In this document: in pieces, positions 7,990 to 15,902 of the stretch
Layout: each line of letters starts with the position of its first letter
Position numbering within the stretch: the stretch's first letter is position 1
NCBI GenBank assembly: GCA_017545245.1
Contig: JAFWPB010000065.1
Location: 1 to 64,000, forward strand
DNA from: Clostridiales bacterium
GTDB taxonomy: Bacteria > Bacillota > Clostridia > Saccharofermentanales > Saccharofermentanaceae
DNA length: 64,000 bases
Direction of reading: 5' to 3'
Notes under the pieces: generated by a model
Told to the model about the DNA's origin: nothing
Database searches by the model: none
What the model saw: only the letters and a program-made list of their open reading frames with translations
Made by a program: the position numbers and the translations under genes

Positions 7990-10380
7990 ATGTATAGCAA
8001 AACGTTAAGAAGAATCATTGCAGCAAGTCTTTGTTTTTCAGTAATAATCGTAAACTGTTCATGCAAGAAGGAAAAGAAGAACGCAGATAATGCGATCCTC
8101 TCTTCTGATCCTTTTTTCAATTCAGATATGCATGAACTAAAGCTCCCCGTAAACGAATCGAAAAAGCTTGCCAACATCTATGTAAAGTCGATCGATTATC
8201 TTGGCGAACAAATTTCGATCCAGTACGATATACTTTACAACGAATCCAAAGATCCGGCAGACTATTCCATGACACAGGAACAAGGATCGGCCGTATTTGA
8301 CCTTGAAGGAAATCTGCTGAGCAAAAACTCTGAAGAAACAAGCGCGACCGGTAGTACTTATACCACCAACGACAAAGATGGAAACACCATCACTCTTTAT
8401 TGTGAATACAATGTGGAAACGCGTGCCTATCAGACTTATTGCATCTACCAGAATGCATCCGGAGAAGAAGTGAAGCGTGTAGATTTTGAAAACCTACCCG
8501 GAGCTTCTGCACTGGTGTTTGAGCATCTTCTGCTTCTTCCGGATAACCGTTATATTCTTCGGGCTTATGACGAAATCGGCTATTGTTTCAACGTATATAA
8601 CGAGTCCGGTAAATACCTCTTCAAAATCCAGTCCTTAGACTATGCTGCAATGAGTGATATCTTCCTGCAAGATGGAAAATGCTATATGCTGACATCACGG
8701 CGAGGTGACTGGCAAGCCACCATGATCAGCGAGATCGACATGGAGAATGGCAATATTCCGAAAGGAACGGAACTGAAGCAATTTCTAAATCCACAAACTA
8801 TTGTTGCCGGAGAGGATGGTCTTTATAACTGCACGCCCAACGGAATCTCCAAGTATGACATCAAATCAAACGAGATGAAAGAAATCCTGAACTGGAATCA
8901 GACAGATGTTGACCACGGACTTATGAACGAAGTCAAGTGCTTTCCGAAAAATGAAAATGAGGTCCATGCTGTAGCAACGGTATATGACAGCAACTACACG
9001 TTTGAAGCCATGTATGTGATCAATCTGCAGCGCGCGAAGAGTAATCCACATGCAGGAAAGCAGATCCTGCTTGCAGGCGGAATCTACATACCTCGCAATT
9101 TCTATCAGTTTGTGCAGAAATATAACTCCGATAAGAGTCATCCTGCCAGAATCGAAACGATCGATTATTCCTATTTAGAAGGTGCAGGAGAAAGCGGTTA
9201 TAACAGTATCCAAAACAAGATCTATCTTGATGTGGTCGGTGGCACCGGACCGGATATCCTTATTAATTTCTCCGCATACGCTCAGTTTGCACAAAGTGGT
9301 CTTCTCGTTGATCTGAATCCCTATATTGACGGTAAGAACGGACTAAACCGTTCCGAGTATTTTGACAATCTGTTCCGCGCACTGGAGAGTGACGGTAAAC
9401 TCTTTTTTGCTCCACTTACGTTCATGTTAAACGGAGTCATGGTCAACACGGATCTTATGGATGTTGACCGGACCCTGACTTTTGATGAACTGGATGAGGC
9501 CGCTTCTAAACTACCTTCCGGATCATCCGTCTTCCCCAAAACAGAATACACTTCCCTTCTGGATTTCTTCATCACTCAGTCACTAACCGAATATGTCGAT
9601 TATGCAAAAAAAGAAGTTCATTTTAATTCAGACAGTATGGTACGGTCTCTTGAAGAAGCAAAGAAATACGGGTGTCCGAAAGAAGAAGCAGCCGCACCAG
9701 GCGCGACACGCTATTTTGCACTCGGGGACGAGTATAAGAATGTAAACGCATACAATCCATTGGAAGGCGCCGAAACGAAATCGGTAGAAGATCTATTCTA
9801 TTTAAAACAATGTGCCATGATCGACGTCAAAATTCCCTCTACATATGAGTATGCTTATTATCAAGGACTCGTTGACGGGAATGGCCGGCTTGCCGGATAT
9901 CCGTCAGTTGATGGGAAAGGTGTCGTTGCCGCACCACGGTTCTCTCTTGCCATCGTCAATACGTGTTCCCATCCGGAAGAGGCCTGGGATATCGTGAAAT
10001 CGTTTTACAGTAAGGAGGCCCAGGAGCTGCTGACACAGATCAATGACTGGACCGGTTCCTCCTTCCCGATCAGGATCAGTACTTTTGAAGAAGAAGCAAC
10101 GGATGCGCACGAGAAGATCAACGCAGCCCGTGAGAAATTTAAGGAGAATCAAAGCAAATCTGCCTTTCATGCGTCGCTGGTGTATTTTCCTGTCAAAGAA
10201 AACCTGGTTGACGAACTCAAAGAGCTGATTTCCGGAATAACCTGTACATCGCTTTCTGATTCTACGATCATCGATATCATCAACGAAGAATCTAACGGGT
10301 ATTTCCTCGGGGCAAGATCCGCCGAGGATGTCCTGAATATCATCGACAAACGGGCCAAGCAGGTCATACAGGAATCATAA
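7990..10380 (+). CDS. Large lipoprotein with C-terminal solute-binding (SBP family 1-like) domain
   Basis: 796 residues. A positively charged, hydrophobic N-terminus ends in N-C-S-C25, an imperfect lipobox, followed by a Lys-rich stretch, so it is probably membrane-anchored outside the cell. Residues 40-350 form repeated beta strands reminiscent of a propeller. From about residue 350 (NPHAGKQILLAGG) to the end it resembles sugar-type ABC solute-binding proteins: GPDILINFSAYAQFAQSGLLVDLNPYI, DGKLFFAPLTFMLNGVMVN, and a late EAWDIVKSFYS segment. No permease or ATPase genes are nearby. It is a clear paralogue of the 37535 gene. AGGGGCGGA precedes the ATG. The binding role is inferred from fold resemblance; the ligand is unknown. 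Confidence 0.8.
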   Translation: MYSKTLRRIIAASLCFSVIIVNCSCKKEKKNADNAILSSDPFFNSDMHELKLPVNESKKLANIYVKSIDYLGEQISIQYDILYNESKDPADYSMTQEQGSAVFDLEGNLLSKNSEETSATGSTYTTNDKDGNTITLYCEYNVETRAYQTYCIYQNASGEEVKRVDFENLPGASALVFEHLLLLPDNRYILRAYDEIGYCFNVYNESGKYLFKIQSLDYAAMSDIFLQDGKCYMLTSRRGDWQATMISEIDMENGNIPKGTELKQFLNPQTIVAGEDGLYNCTPNGISKYDIKSNEMKEILNWNQTDVDHGLMNEVKCFPKNENEVHAVATVYDSNYTFEAMYVINLQRAKSNPHAGKQILLAGGIYIPRNFYQFVQKYNSDKSHPARIETIDYSYLEGAGESGYNSIQNKIYLDVVGGTGPDILINFSAYAQFAQSGLLVDLNPYIDGKNGLNRSEYFDNLFRALESDGKLFFAPLTFMLNGVMVNTDLMDVDRTLTFDELDEAASKLPSGSSVFPKTEYTSLLDFFITQSLTEYVDYAKKEVHFNSDSMVRSLEEAKKYGCPKEEAAAPGATRYFALGDEYKNVNAYNPLEGAETKSVEDLFYLKQCAMIDVKIPSTYEYAYYQGLVDGNGRLAGYPSVDGKGVVAAPRFSLAIVNTCSHPEEAWDIVKSFYSKEAQELLTQINDWTGSSFPIRISTFEEEATDAHEKINAAREKFKENQSKSAFHASLVYFPVKENLVDELKELISGITCTSLSDSTIIDIINEESNGYFLGARSAEDVLNIIDKRAKQVIQES

Positions 10381-10397
10381 CAAAACTCAACATACTA

Positions 10398-10433
10398 AAA
10401 GGCTCAGGCGTCCATCAACACGTCTGAGTCTTT
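10398..10433 (+). terminator. Terminator after the 7990 lipoprotein gene
   Basis: AAAGGCTCAGGCGT (10398-10411) pairs with ACGTCTGAGTCTTT (10420-10433), 14 pairs including two G-U, with an 8-base loop. The U tract is short, but A on the left and U on the right let it work in both directions between these convergent genes. Confidence 0.6.
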
Positions 10434-10462
10434 GCATAGCACTAACATAGATCCACGAACTC

Positions 10463-10816
10463 TCAGTCCCGGAAACGATTAATGAGTTGCTGCATGGTAT
10501 GCTCCTCATCCGAAAAATCACAGTATACCCATTCGATCCCCAGAGACGCAAGCGGGGTAGAAGCATCGTATTCTTCATATTCTGCGCTACTACAATCACA
10601 GGCCACCACAGCAACGATGCCAATGTTGGTCCACAGATTCCAACCCGGATTATCATGAGTCATCGGAATCCACCATGTATTGCCGTGACCGCCATTTGCA
10701 GCCGCATCTACCAGATCACGGAGTAACGCATCATCGGGAAGTGAAATAATATATGTACCGTTTTGCATGTCATCGCCCGCGCTTATGGAACGCCGACCAT
10801 ATTTGATTTGAATCAT
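10463..10816 (-). CDS. Hypothetical small cytoplasmic protein
   Basis: 117 residues from the ATG at 10816, chosen because GAGGTAG lies 5-9 bases upstream; the frame is open a further 19 codons without a better site. The protein has two acidic ends and a Trp-rich centre (GGHGNTWWIPMTHDNPGWNLW) and no membrane segment. I do not recognise it. It starts 43 bases after the XRE regulator stop, so the two probably share a transcript. Confidence 0.6.
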   Translation of the reverse strand: MIQIKYGRRSISAGDDMQNGTYIISLPDDALLRDLVDAAANGGHGNTWWIPMTHDNPGWNLWTNIGIVAVVACDCSSAEYEEYDASTPLASLGIEWVYCDFSDEEHTMQQLINRFRD

Positions 10817-10859
10817 ACTCACTACCTCGCTTTTGTTTTTCTGTATTATCGAAAATGGG

Positions 10860-11429
10860 TCAAAGTACCGCAATCACTGCCACCAGAGCTAGGATTCCCA
10901 GAATAGCAAGAAAAATGCCGAACTTGATTGAGGCTTTTTTGTGCTGTTCTTTATTCATCTTTCCAGTAAGCTGACGCAGTTTGATAACACTCATTATAGA
11001 ATAGATAAGACCGACCGTCGCCAGAAACGCTGCCATACCCTGGAATGCGCCATGTACTCTTGTCAGATTAAATGCGATGATAATTCCGATCAATGCGAAA
11101 AAGAGTACCGAAGCAGCGATATAGGTCTTGAGGGATTTGATAATCTTCTCTTTTTCTGCATTTGTATAGTCGGCTACCAATTCCAATGTTTCTTTCATAT
11201 CTGTATTCATTTCGTCACTCTTCCTTTCTCCGTTCAACAATTCACGGATGTCCACTTCATAGAAATCAGCGAGTTCAATGATCACGCTGATATCCGGCAA
11301 TGTGTTACCATTTTCCCACCTGGATATTGTTCTTGTAGATACAAAAAACTTTTCTGCAAGTTGTTCCTGTGAGAGGTTCTTTTCTTTTCTCAACTCTTTG
11401 AGAAATGTTCCGATCTTGACTTGATCCAT
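10860..11429 (-). CDS. XRE-family regulator with C-terminal membrane segments
   Basis: 189 residues. Residues 1-65 are a Cro/C1-type helix-turn-helix (FLKELRKEKNLSQEQLAEKFFVSTRTISRWENGNTLP broken across helices 1-4). The remainder holds three hydrophobic segments (about 105-125, 130-150 and 170-189), so the DNA-binding domain is tethered to the membrane. Such proteins in Firmicutes are thought to sense membrane or antibiotic stress; that is inference here. AAAGGAGG precedes the ATG. Confidence 0.8.
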   Translation of the reverse strand: MDQVKIGTFLKELRKEKNLSQEQLAEKFFVSTRTISRWENGNTLPDISVIIELADFYEVDIRELLNGERKSDEMNTDMKETLELVADYTNAEKEKIIKSLKTYIAASVLFFALIGIIIAFNLTRVHGAFQGMAAFLATVGLIYSIMSVIKLRQLTGKMNKEQHKKASIKFGIFLAILGILALVAVIAVL

Positions 11430-11582
11430 ACTGGCCTCCTTTCAAGAAAATGGTATCAACACCATCTGGATCTGACCACGACAGAGAGTGACGGATGCCG
11501 TGATTTCAGTACCAGACAGGAAGTGTCTGGTTGTATTTTACCATATAATCAGTGGGTTTTCGGCACAGGATAAAGATACAGA

Positions 11583-11833
11583 TCACCTTCTTGATCTGTT
11601 GTTTTTCCGCCCGTATTTTTCCAGGATCGAATTTTCCTCATCCTGGATTTCCTTTAAGATATGCTCTTTTTCTTCTTGCAGTTTATAGATCCTGGCAAAG
11701 ATTCCATCCACGATCGATTTCTTTATATCGATCAGTTCTTCTTCAGCTTTGAGAAGTTGCCGCACCTTATTACAGTATGCATTTATATTCCGGGGGATCC
11801 GGCACTTGGGAAGTGCTTCCTTATATCAGTCAT
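11583..11833 (-). pseudogene. Small coiled-coil protein gene interrupted by a frameshift at a C5 tract
   Basis: An ATG at 11833 with GAGG 7 bases upstream opens a frame that stops after 16 codons just past a run of five C (minus strand; 11796-11792). One base out of register, an 80-codon-scale frame continues to 11583 with a heptad-like, charged sequence (KAEEELIDIKKSIVD, RIYKLQEEKEHILKEI). One more C in the tract would join the two parts into one protein of about 83 residues. So this is a recent indel, a phase-variable or frameshifted gene, or a sequence error. Family not recognised. Confidence 0.5.
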
Positions 11834-12044
11834 GATCCTACCTCGTCAACAAAAAACCGACCATTCTCAGGAATAATTATATCATCCCGTCGTTTCCAGA
11901 AAATGGTACATTGATATAATTAAAACGGGTAAACTCTTGAGAAAAAAGTATTTGTTTCCGACAGGATCACTCTTGTAACGTTTTTCTTTTTCAATTGTTT
12001 AAATAGTAGAGTCATCCAAGACAAAGGATAGGAGGGAAGACCAC

Positions 12045-12650
12045 TTGAATACCGAGTATTCTTATGAACCATCTTATACAAGGACATCTCAAGAGGATTC
12101 TCCCTCTTATTCCATGGAAGAGCAGGAGCGCATCCGGCAGGATCTGATCAGGGCGGAGAATAGCAAGAGAAGGAAAAAACGCATCGCAGTCACCGCTGTT
12201 TGCTTGATCGTGGTCCTGAGCTTTGCGACATATCTGTTCATGACCAAGGTATATATTCCCAAAGCAAGACGAGAAGCGGATTTCAGCAAGCTCATCCATC
12301 AAGAGGTAAAGATAGGAGACGTCGTTGTCTTCGGAGAGTATGAATGGGACAACCATTGGACCGTGGCAGACATTCAAGGTTCGAAGATCCAGCTGGTCAA
12401 TGTCGGAGGTATCAGTATTGGCGATTCCGACGGGTTCAATTACGATGCACCACGTGCGATCGAATACTGGTTGAGCAACGATTACTACGAAGTTGCTTTT
12501 GGAGAAGAAGACAAAGCCTTGATCATCGGAGAATGGAATAAAAGGATCACTTATGATCCGGACACAGCCAAGATGTACGTGATAGGCGTAGTCAAAAGAA
12601 CCGTCTATGCATCACTATGGATCGACGTCGGTCAAAGTGAAAACCAATAA
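12045..12650 (+). CDS. Single-pass membrane protein with DUF6273-like domain
   Basis: 201 residues. The start is TTG at 12045 because AGGAGG at 12030-12035 is 9 bases upstream and no ATG or GTG fits. Residues 1-45 are polar and cytoplasmic, 47-66 a membrane helix after a KRRKKR stop-transfer cluster, and 70-200 lie outside. The outer part (IGDVVVFGEYEWDNHWTV, IEYWLSNDYYEVAFGEEDKALI) matches the DUF6273 pattern of FGsYeW...WLNndFy..AFs.eek. Role unknown; these domains are common in surface proteins of gut and rumen Clostridia. Confidence 0.7.
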   Translation: MNTEYSYEPSYTRTSQEDSPSYSMEEQERIRQDLIRAENSKRRKKRIAVTAVCLIVVLSFATYLFMTKVYIPKARREADFSKLIHQEVKIGDVVVFGEYEWDNHWTVADIQGSKIQLVNVGGISIGDSDGFNYDAPRAIEYWLSNDYYEVAFGEEDKALIIGEWNKRITYDPDTAKMYVIGVVKRTVYASLWIDVGQSENQ

Positions 12651-12666
12651 TGCAAATATCTTCTTT

Positions 12667-13287
12667 CTAGTTGGATCTTTCGGAGATATAGGACATATCA
12701 CTCATCCTCTTGATACAGTGATAGCCGTTATCGAAAACGAGAAGATAAGACACACCACCGGCTAGCCCATGAATATCCCCGTGATCGTATGTCTCCACTT
12801 CAAGGCCTAGAAACATAGCGTAAAAAGAACTGAGTATATCACCATGTGCTACGACGAGTATGGTCTCATGTTCGTCTTTCAGCACCGCATCGAAGAAAGG
12901 TTTAAGCCGGTTCCATGCATCGCGCCGGCTTTCGCCATCCGAAAACAAGCGGTCATCGACGGTCACCTCCGGAGTTTCTATATTCTCCCGAAGCCATTGC
13001 ACAGACTTTCCGCAGCACTTTCCAAGATTGCGTTCCCGAATCTCCTGCTTCAGGATCGGATCGATACCCAGATGTTTTCCGACGATTTCTGCGGTCTGTC
13101 TGGCTCTTTTCAGATCCGAAGAATACATGATTATATCTTTGCCTTCGAGTTCTGGTTTCAAATTCTTTCCGATATTTTCTGCCTGCTGACGGCCAAGTTC
13201 GGTAAGGTCCCAATCCGTCCATGAACCTACCATGCCGTTAGTATGGTGGACCGACTGTGTATGTTGAATAGTGATAATCTGTTTCAT
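12667..13287 (-). CDS. Histidine phosphatase (phosphoglycerate mutase-like) family protein
   Basis: 206 residues of the branch-1 histidine phosphatase fold. The catalytic His is present, but the usual R-H-G-x-T is Q-H-T-Q-S, so the phosphate-binding Arg is replaced by Gln. The second His (LVVAHGDILS), the ELGRQQA motif and YSSDLKRARQTAEIVG with its Arg are intact. It could be a phosphatase on an unknown substrate with weakened phosphate binding. GAGG lies 11 bases before the ATG. It is convergent with the DUF6273 gene. Confidence 0.8.
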   Translation of the reverse strand: MKQIITIQHTQSVHHTNGMVGSWTDWDLTELGRQQAENIGKNLKPELEGKDIIMYSSDLKRARQTAEIVGKHLGIDPILKQEIRERNLGKCCGKSVQWLRENIETPEVTVDDRLFSDGESRRDAWNRLKPFFDAVLKDEHETILVVAHGDILSSFYAMFLGLEVETYDHGDIHGLAGGVSYLLVFDNGYHCIKRMSDMSYISERSN

Positions 13288-13374
13288 ATGTGATCAGCCT
13301 CGTTTATTGATGAATTTCCGTACCCGGTTTTCGATTCTGCTATGTGGTTTTGAAAAAGCCTGATTCTTCTTCTC

Positions 13375-14433
13375 TTATTTTGCTTTATCTTCCGAAATCT
13401 TCTTGAAAAGGTTATATATACCGCTCTTGATCGCATTGTTATCGTGATCTGCTCCCTCGATCTCATACCAGATATGCTCTGCTCCATTCGTCTTGAGCAG
13501 TTCGTGATAGGACTCAGGATATGTTCCAACAACAGAATCACGAGATCCGCAACAAAGGATAAACACTTCTGGTACGACCGCATCATCCGCAAACTTCATC
13601 TCGCTCTCCTCGAGCTGACCTGGATGCGACATAAACTTATCCTTGGTGGAAACCACACCAGGTGCCGCCGAAATAGCACATACATACCCGAAAAGCTCTG
13701 GTCTTTTCAGCGTGATAAAGATCGTCTCGCGGCCACCCATCGAGAAACCTGCGAGATAAGTGTCTTCTCTTCCGACACGAACGGAATACTCGCTCTTGAT
13801 ATATGGCATAAGATCATTCACCAAATCATTGATAAAATTGTCATATGGGAGGCAAGCTTCCGCATCAAAGCCGGGTTTCTGGCTCGGATCGGTCGCTGCA
13901 AACATATTCGGACATACCACGATCGTCTCCTCGATAAGTCCATCTGCCGCCATATTCCCTACGATTTCTTTGATCTTGTTACTTGCATCTCCGGAGAAGG
14001 AATACTCATCACCGAAAATACCGTGCAGCAGATATAGAACAGGATACTTCTTTTTGTCACTATACCCCGCCGGAAGAAGGATAGAATATCCTCTTTTCAT
14101 ACCGCATGTCTTAGAATAGTATGTACCGTGCGTAAACTCACCATATTTCACATCAGAACGTGTGGAAGAATACTCTTCCGGACACTGTTCTTCAATTCCG
14201 TCAGCTTGCACACCTTCTGATACGGCATTCTTCTCTCCCGCTGAAGATGTACTTCCTTCCTCTGCGGAAAACCCAGTCGCAAACTTTCCTTTTTCTTCCT
14301 CACTCATTACATCGGTCGTTCCTGAAATATAGTCATTGCCTGTCATATGCTCTCCCTGATTCGTCTTTTTTCCACATGCGCACCAAGATGCTGTCATCAG
14401 AAGCGTCATGCAGATCAATATGCTCTTCTTCAT
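13375..14433 (-). CDS. Secreted lipoprotein esterase (CE1/esterase D type)
   Basis: 352 residues with a lipoprotein signal ending at Cys20 (SWCAC). After a Ser/Glu-rich linker of about 80 residues comes an alpha/beta hydrolase: YPVLYLLHGIFGDEYSF, nucleophile elbow GFSMGG, an acidic residue in CCGSRDSV, and His in EGADHD. This pattern is typical of feruloyl/acetylxylan esterases (esterase D-like), which remove acyl decorations from plant polysaccharides. GAGGGAAAA precedes the ATG. It is divergent from blaI; a dyad lies between. Substrate assignment is by family only. Confidence 0.8.
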   Translation of the reverse strand: MKKSILICMTLLMTASWCACGKKTNQGEHMTGNDYISGTTDVMSEEEKGKFATGFSAEEGSTSSAGEKNAVSEGVQADGIEEQCPEEYSSTRSDVKYGEFTHGTYYSKTCGMKRGYSILLPAGYSDKKKYPVLYLLHGIFGDEYSFSGDASNKIKEIVGNMAADGLIEETIVVCPNMFAATDPSQKPGFDAEACLPYDNFINDLVNDLMPYIKSEYSVRVGREDTYLAGFSMGGRETIFITLKRPELFGYVCAISAAPGVVSTKDKFMSHPGQLEESEMKFADDAVVPEVFILCCGSRDSVVGTYPESYHELLKTNGAEHIWYEIEGADHDNNAIKSGIYNLFKKISEDKAK

Positions 14434-14517
14434 TTTTCCCTCGATCCCATCTTAATGCATCGATTACTTTCATATCATCATATCACTTTCCAAGGATCCT
14501 GATAATGTGCTAGTAAA

Positions 14518-14533
14518 ATGACACTATTGTCAT
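14518..14533. promoter_or_regulatory. Perfect dyad between the esterase and blaI
   Basis: ATGACA-CTAT-TGTCAT, a 6-base perfect inverted repeat with 4-base centre, 85 bases upstream of the esterase start and 17 bases upstream of the blaI -35. It does not resemble the two blaI operators, so another regulator is likely. Confidence 0.4.
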
Positions 14534-14549
14534 CTTGCATTTGCCCCTG

Positions 14550-14595
14550 TTGACATCTCCAGACTATCGGAGTAGTATGGACTATAGAAATAGTC
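14550..14595 (+). promoter_or_regulatory. blaI-blaR1 promoter with two operators
   Basis: TTGACA (14550-14555), 17-base spacer, TAGTAT (14573-14578). Operator 2 is a perfect dyad GACTAT-AGAA-ATAGTC (14580-14595) at the predicted start point. Operator 1, ACTA-TCGGAG-TAGT (14563-14576), is a weaker copy over the spacer and -10. In addition CCAGACTAT (14559-14567) and ATAGTCTGG (14590-14598) are exact inverted copies. This layout means autorepression by BlaI. Confidence 0.75.
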
Positions 14596-14608
14596 TGGAG
14601 GTTATCTT

Positions 14609-14965
14609 ATGAAAGAGAAACTATTTGACAGCGAAGCCAAAGTCATGGAAATCATCTGGGAGAAAGGCCCTCTTCCGGCCAAAGAGATCAGCCTGATCGC
14701 AGGAGAATCCATCGGATGGAATAAGAACACGACCTATACAGTCATCAAGAAACTGGAAGCAAAAGGTTTTATCAGCAGAAGCGAACCCGGGTTCATCTGC
14801 ACGCCTTTAGTCTCTCAGGAAGAAGTACAGAAAACAGAAGCAAGATCTCTTCTGGACAAAGTCTTCGGCGGTTCCCGCCGGGCGCTTTTCTCTGCACTTC
14901 TGGAAGATGAAAAGTTGTCTGACGACGAAGTCGCAGAACTGCGTGAACTAATCGATAAAAGGTGA
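14609..14965 (+). CDS. blaI: BlaI/MecI-type repressor
   Basis: 118 residues. A winged helix-turn-helix (residues 1-75: LFDSEAKVMEIIWEKG, ISLIAGESIGWNKNTTYTVIKKLEAKGFI) and a helical dimer domain, the whole length normal for the family. It should repress its own promoter at two visible dyads until cleaved by the membrane peptidase encoded next. GGAGG is 8 bases before the ATG. No beta-lactamase gene is near, so the controlled function may be the third gene or a distant one. The symbol reflects family, not proven orthology. Confidence 0.85.
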   Translation: MKEKLFDSEAKVMEIIWEKGPLPAKEISLIAGESIGWNKNTTYTVIKKLEAKGFISRSEPGFICTPLVSQEEVQKTEARSLLDKVFGGSRRALFSALLEDEKLSDDEVAELRELIDKR

Positions 14966-14970
14966 TCACT

Positions 14971-15885
14971 ATGCTGGGAAGTGTGTGCTACTGGATCTTT
15001 AACATGAGCATCATCGCCTCATTTATGGGGCTTCTGGTGCTGCTCATCCGGAAAATCAAAGGGATTCCCCGAAGGGTATTTGTATTCCTGTGGGCTATCC
15101 CCTTCCTTCGCATGTGCTTCCCGGTCTGGATCAACAGCCGCTACAGTCTTATGACCCAGATATCGAAACTGACGACGAGAACTGTCACTGTATATCAGCC
15201 CACAGAGGATATCGAAATGTCCTATTCCAATGTGCTTATGCAGGCAGACAGTTATTCTCCCCTCACTTTCAAGGAAGACCTTCTCAAGAACATCTTTGAG
15301 ATTGCCGGCCTGATCTGGCTGATCGGCGCGGTTTCGATCCTCATTGCATTGATCATCATTTATGTATCTACGAAACATGAAATCAAGGATGCCAAGCTTC
15401 TCAGCAAGAATGTGTATCTGTCTGAAAAGGTCGATGGCCCGGCTGTTTACGGGATCTTCCGTCCAAGGATCATACTTCCTTTTTCCTATTCTGAGAAGGA
15501 TCTGAAGTATATTATCCAGCACGAAAAGACACACATCCGTCGAGGCGACAACTTGTGGAGACTCCTCGGTTTCCTTGCTGCGGCAATTCACTGGTTCAAT
15601 CCATTCTCCTGGCTGTTTCTGAAGGCATATCTTTCCGATCTGGAGCTGGCCTGTGACGAGTCGGCTGTTGCAGACTACACCAAGGAAGAACGTAAAGATT
15701 ATGCAAAAGCACTTCTCGATTGTACGCAAAGCAAGAGTCTGTTCGTCTCTGCCTTTGGCGGAGCAAAAATCCGCACACGCATCGAGAATGTACTGTCCTA
15801 TAAAAAGATGACTTTGGTTTCGTCAATCGGATTCACAATACTGATCCTGGCGGTCATTTACACCCTGCTTACGAATGCAGGTTAA
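14971..15885 (+). CDS. BlaR1/MecR1-type M56 membrane peptidase, no sensor domain
   Basis: 304 residues from ATG 14971 (AAGGTG upstream); a GTG at 14962 overlapping the blaI stop is the alternative. Membrane segments lie at about 5-25, 33-50, 105-128 and 280-300. The zinc peptidase motif HEKTH (184-188) and the downstream ELACDES are present, preceded by GIFRPRIILP typical of M56. Full BlaR1 has an extra C-terminal penicillin-binding sensor of about 250 residues, missing here, so what triggers it is unknown. Expected action: cleave BlaI and relieve repression. Confidence 0.85.
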   Translation: MLGSVCYWIFNMSIIASFMGLLVLLIRKIKGIPRRVFVFLWAIPFLRMCFPVWINSRYSLMTQISKLTTRTVTVYQPTEDIEMSYSNVLMQADSYSPLTFKEDLLKNIFEIAGLIWLIGAVSILIALIIIYVSTKHEIKDAKLLSKNVYLSEKVDGPAVYGIFRPRIILPFSYSEKDLKYIIQHEKTHIRRGDNLWRLLGFLAAAIHWFNPFSWLFLKAYLSDLELACDESAVADYTKEERKDYAKALLDCTQSKSLFVSAFGGAKIRTRIENVLSYKKMTLVSSIGFTILILAVIYTLLTNAG

Positions 15886-15902
15886 AGAGAGGAAGATGAA
15901 AT

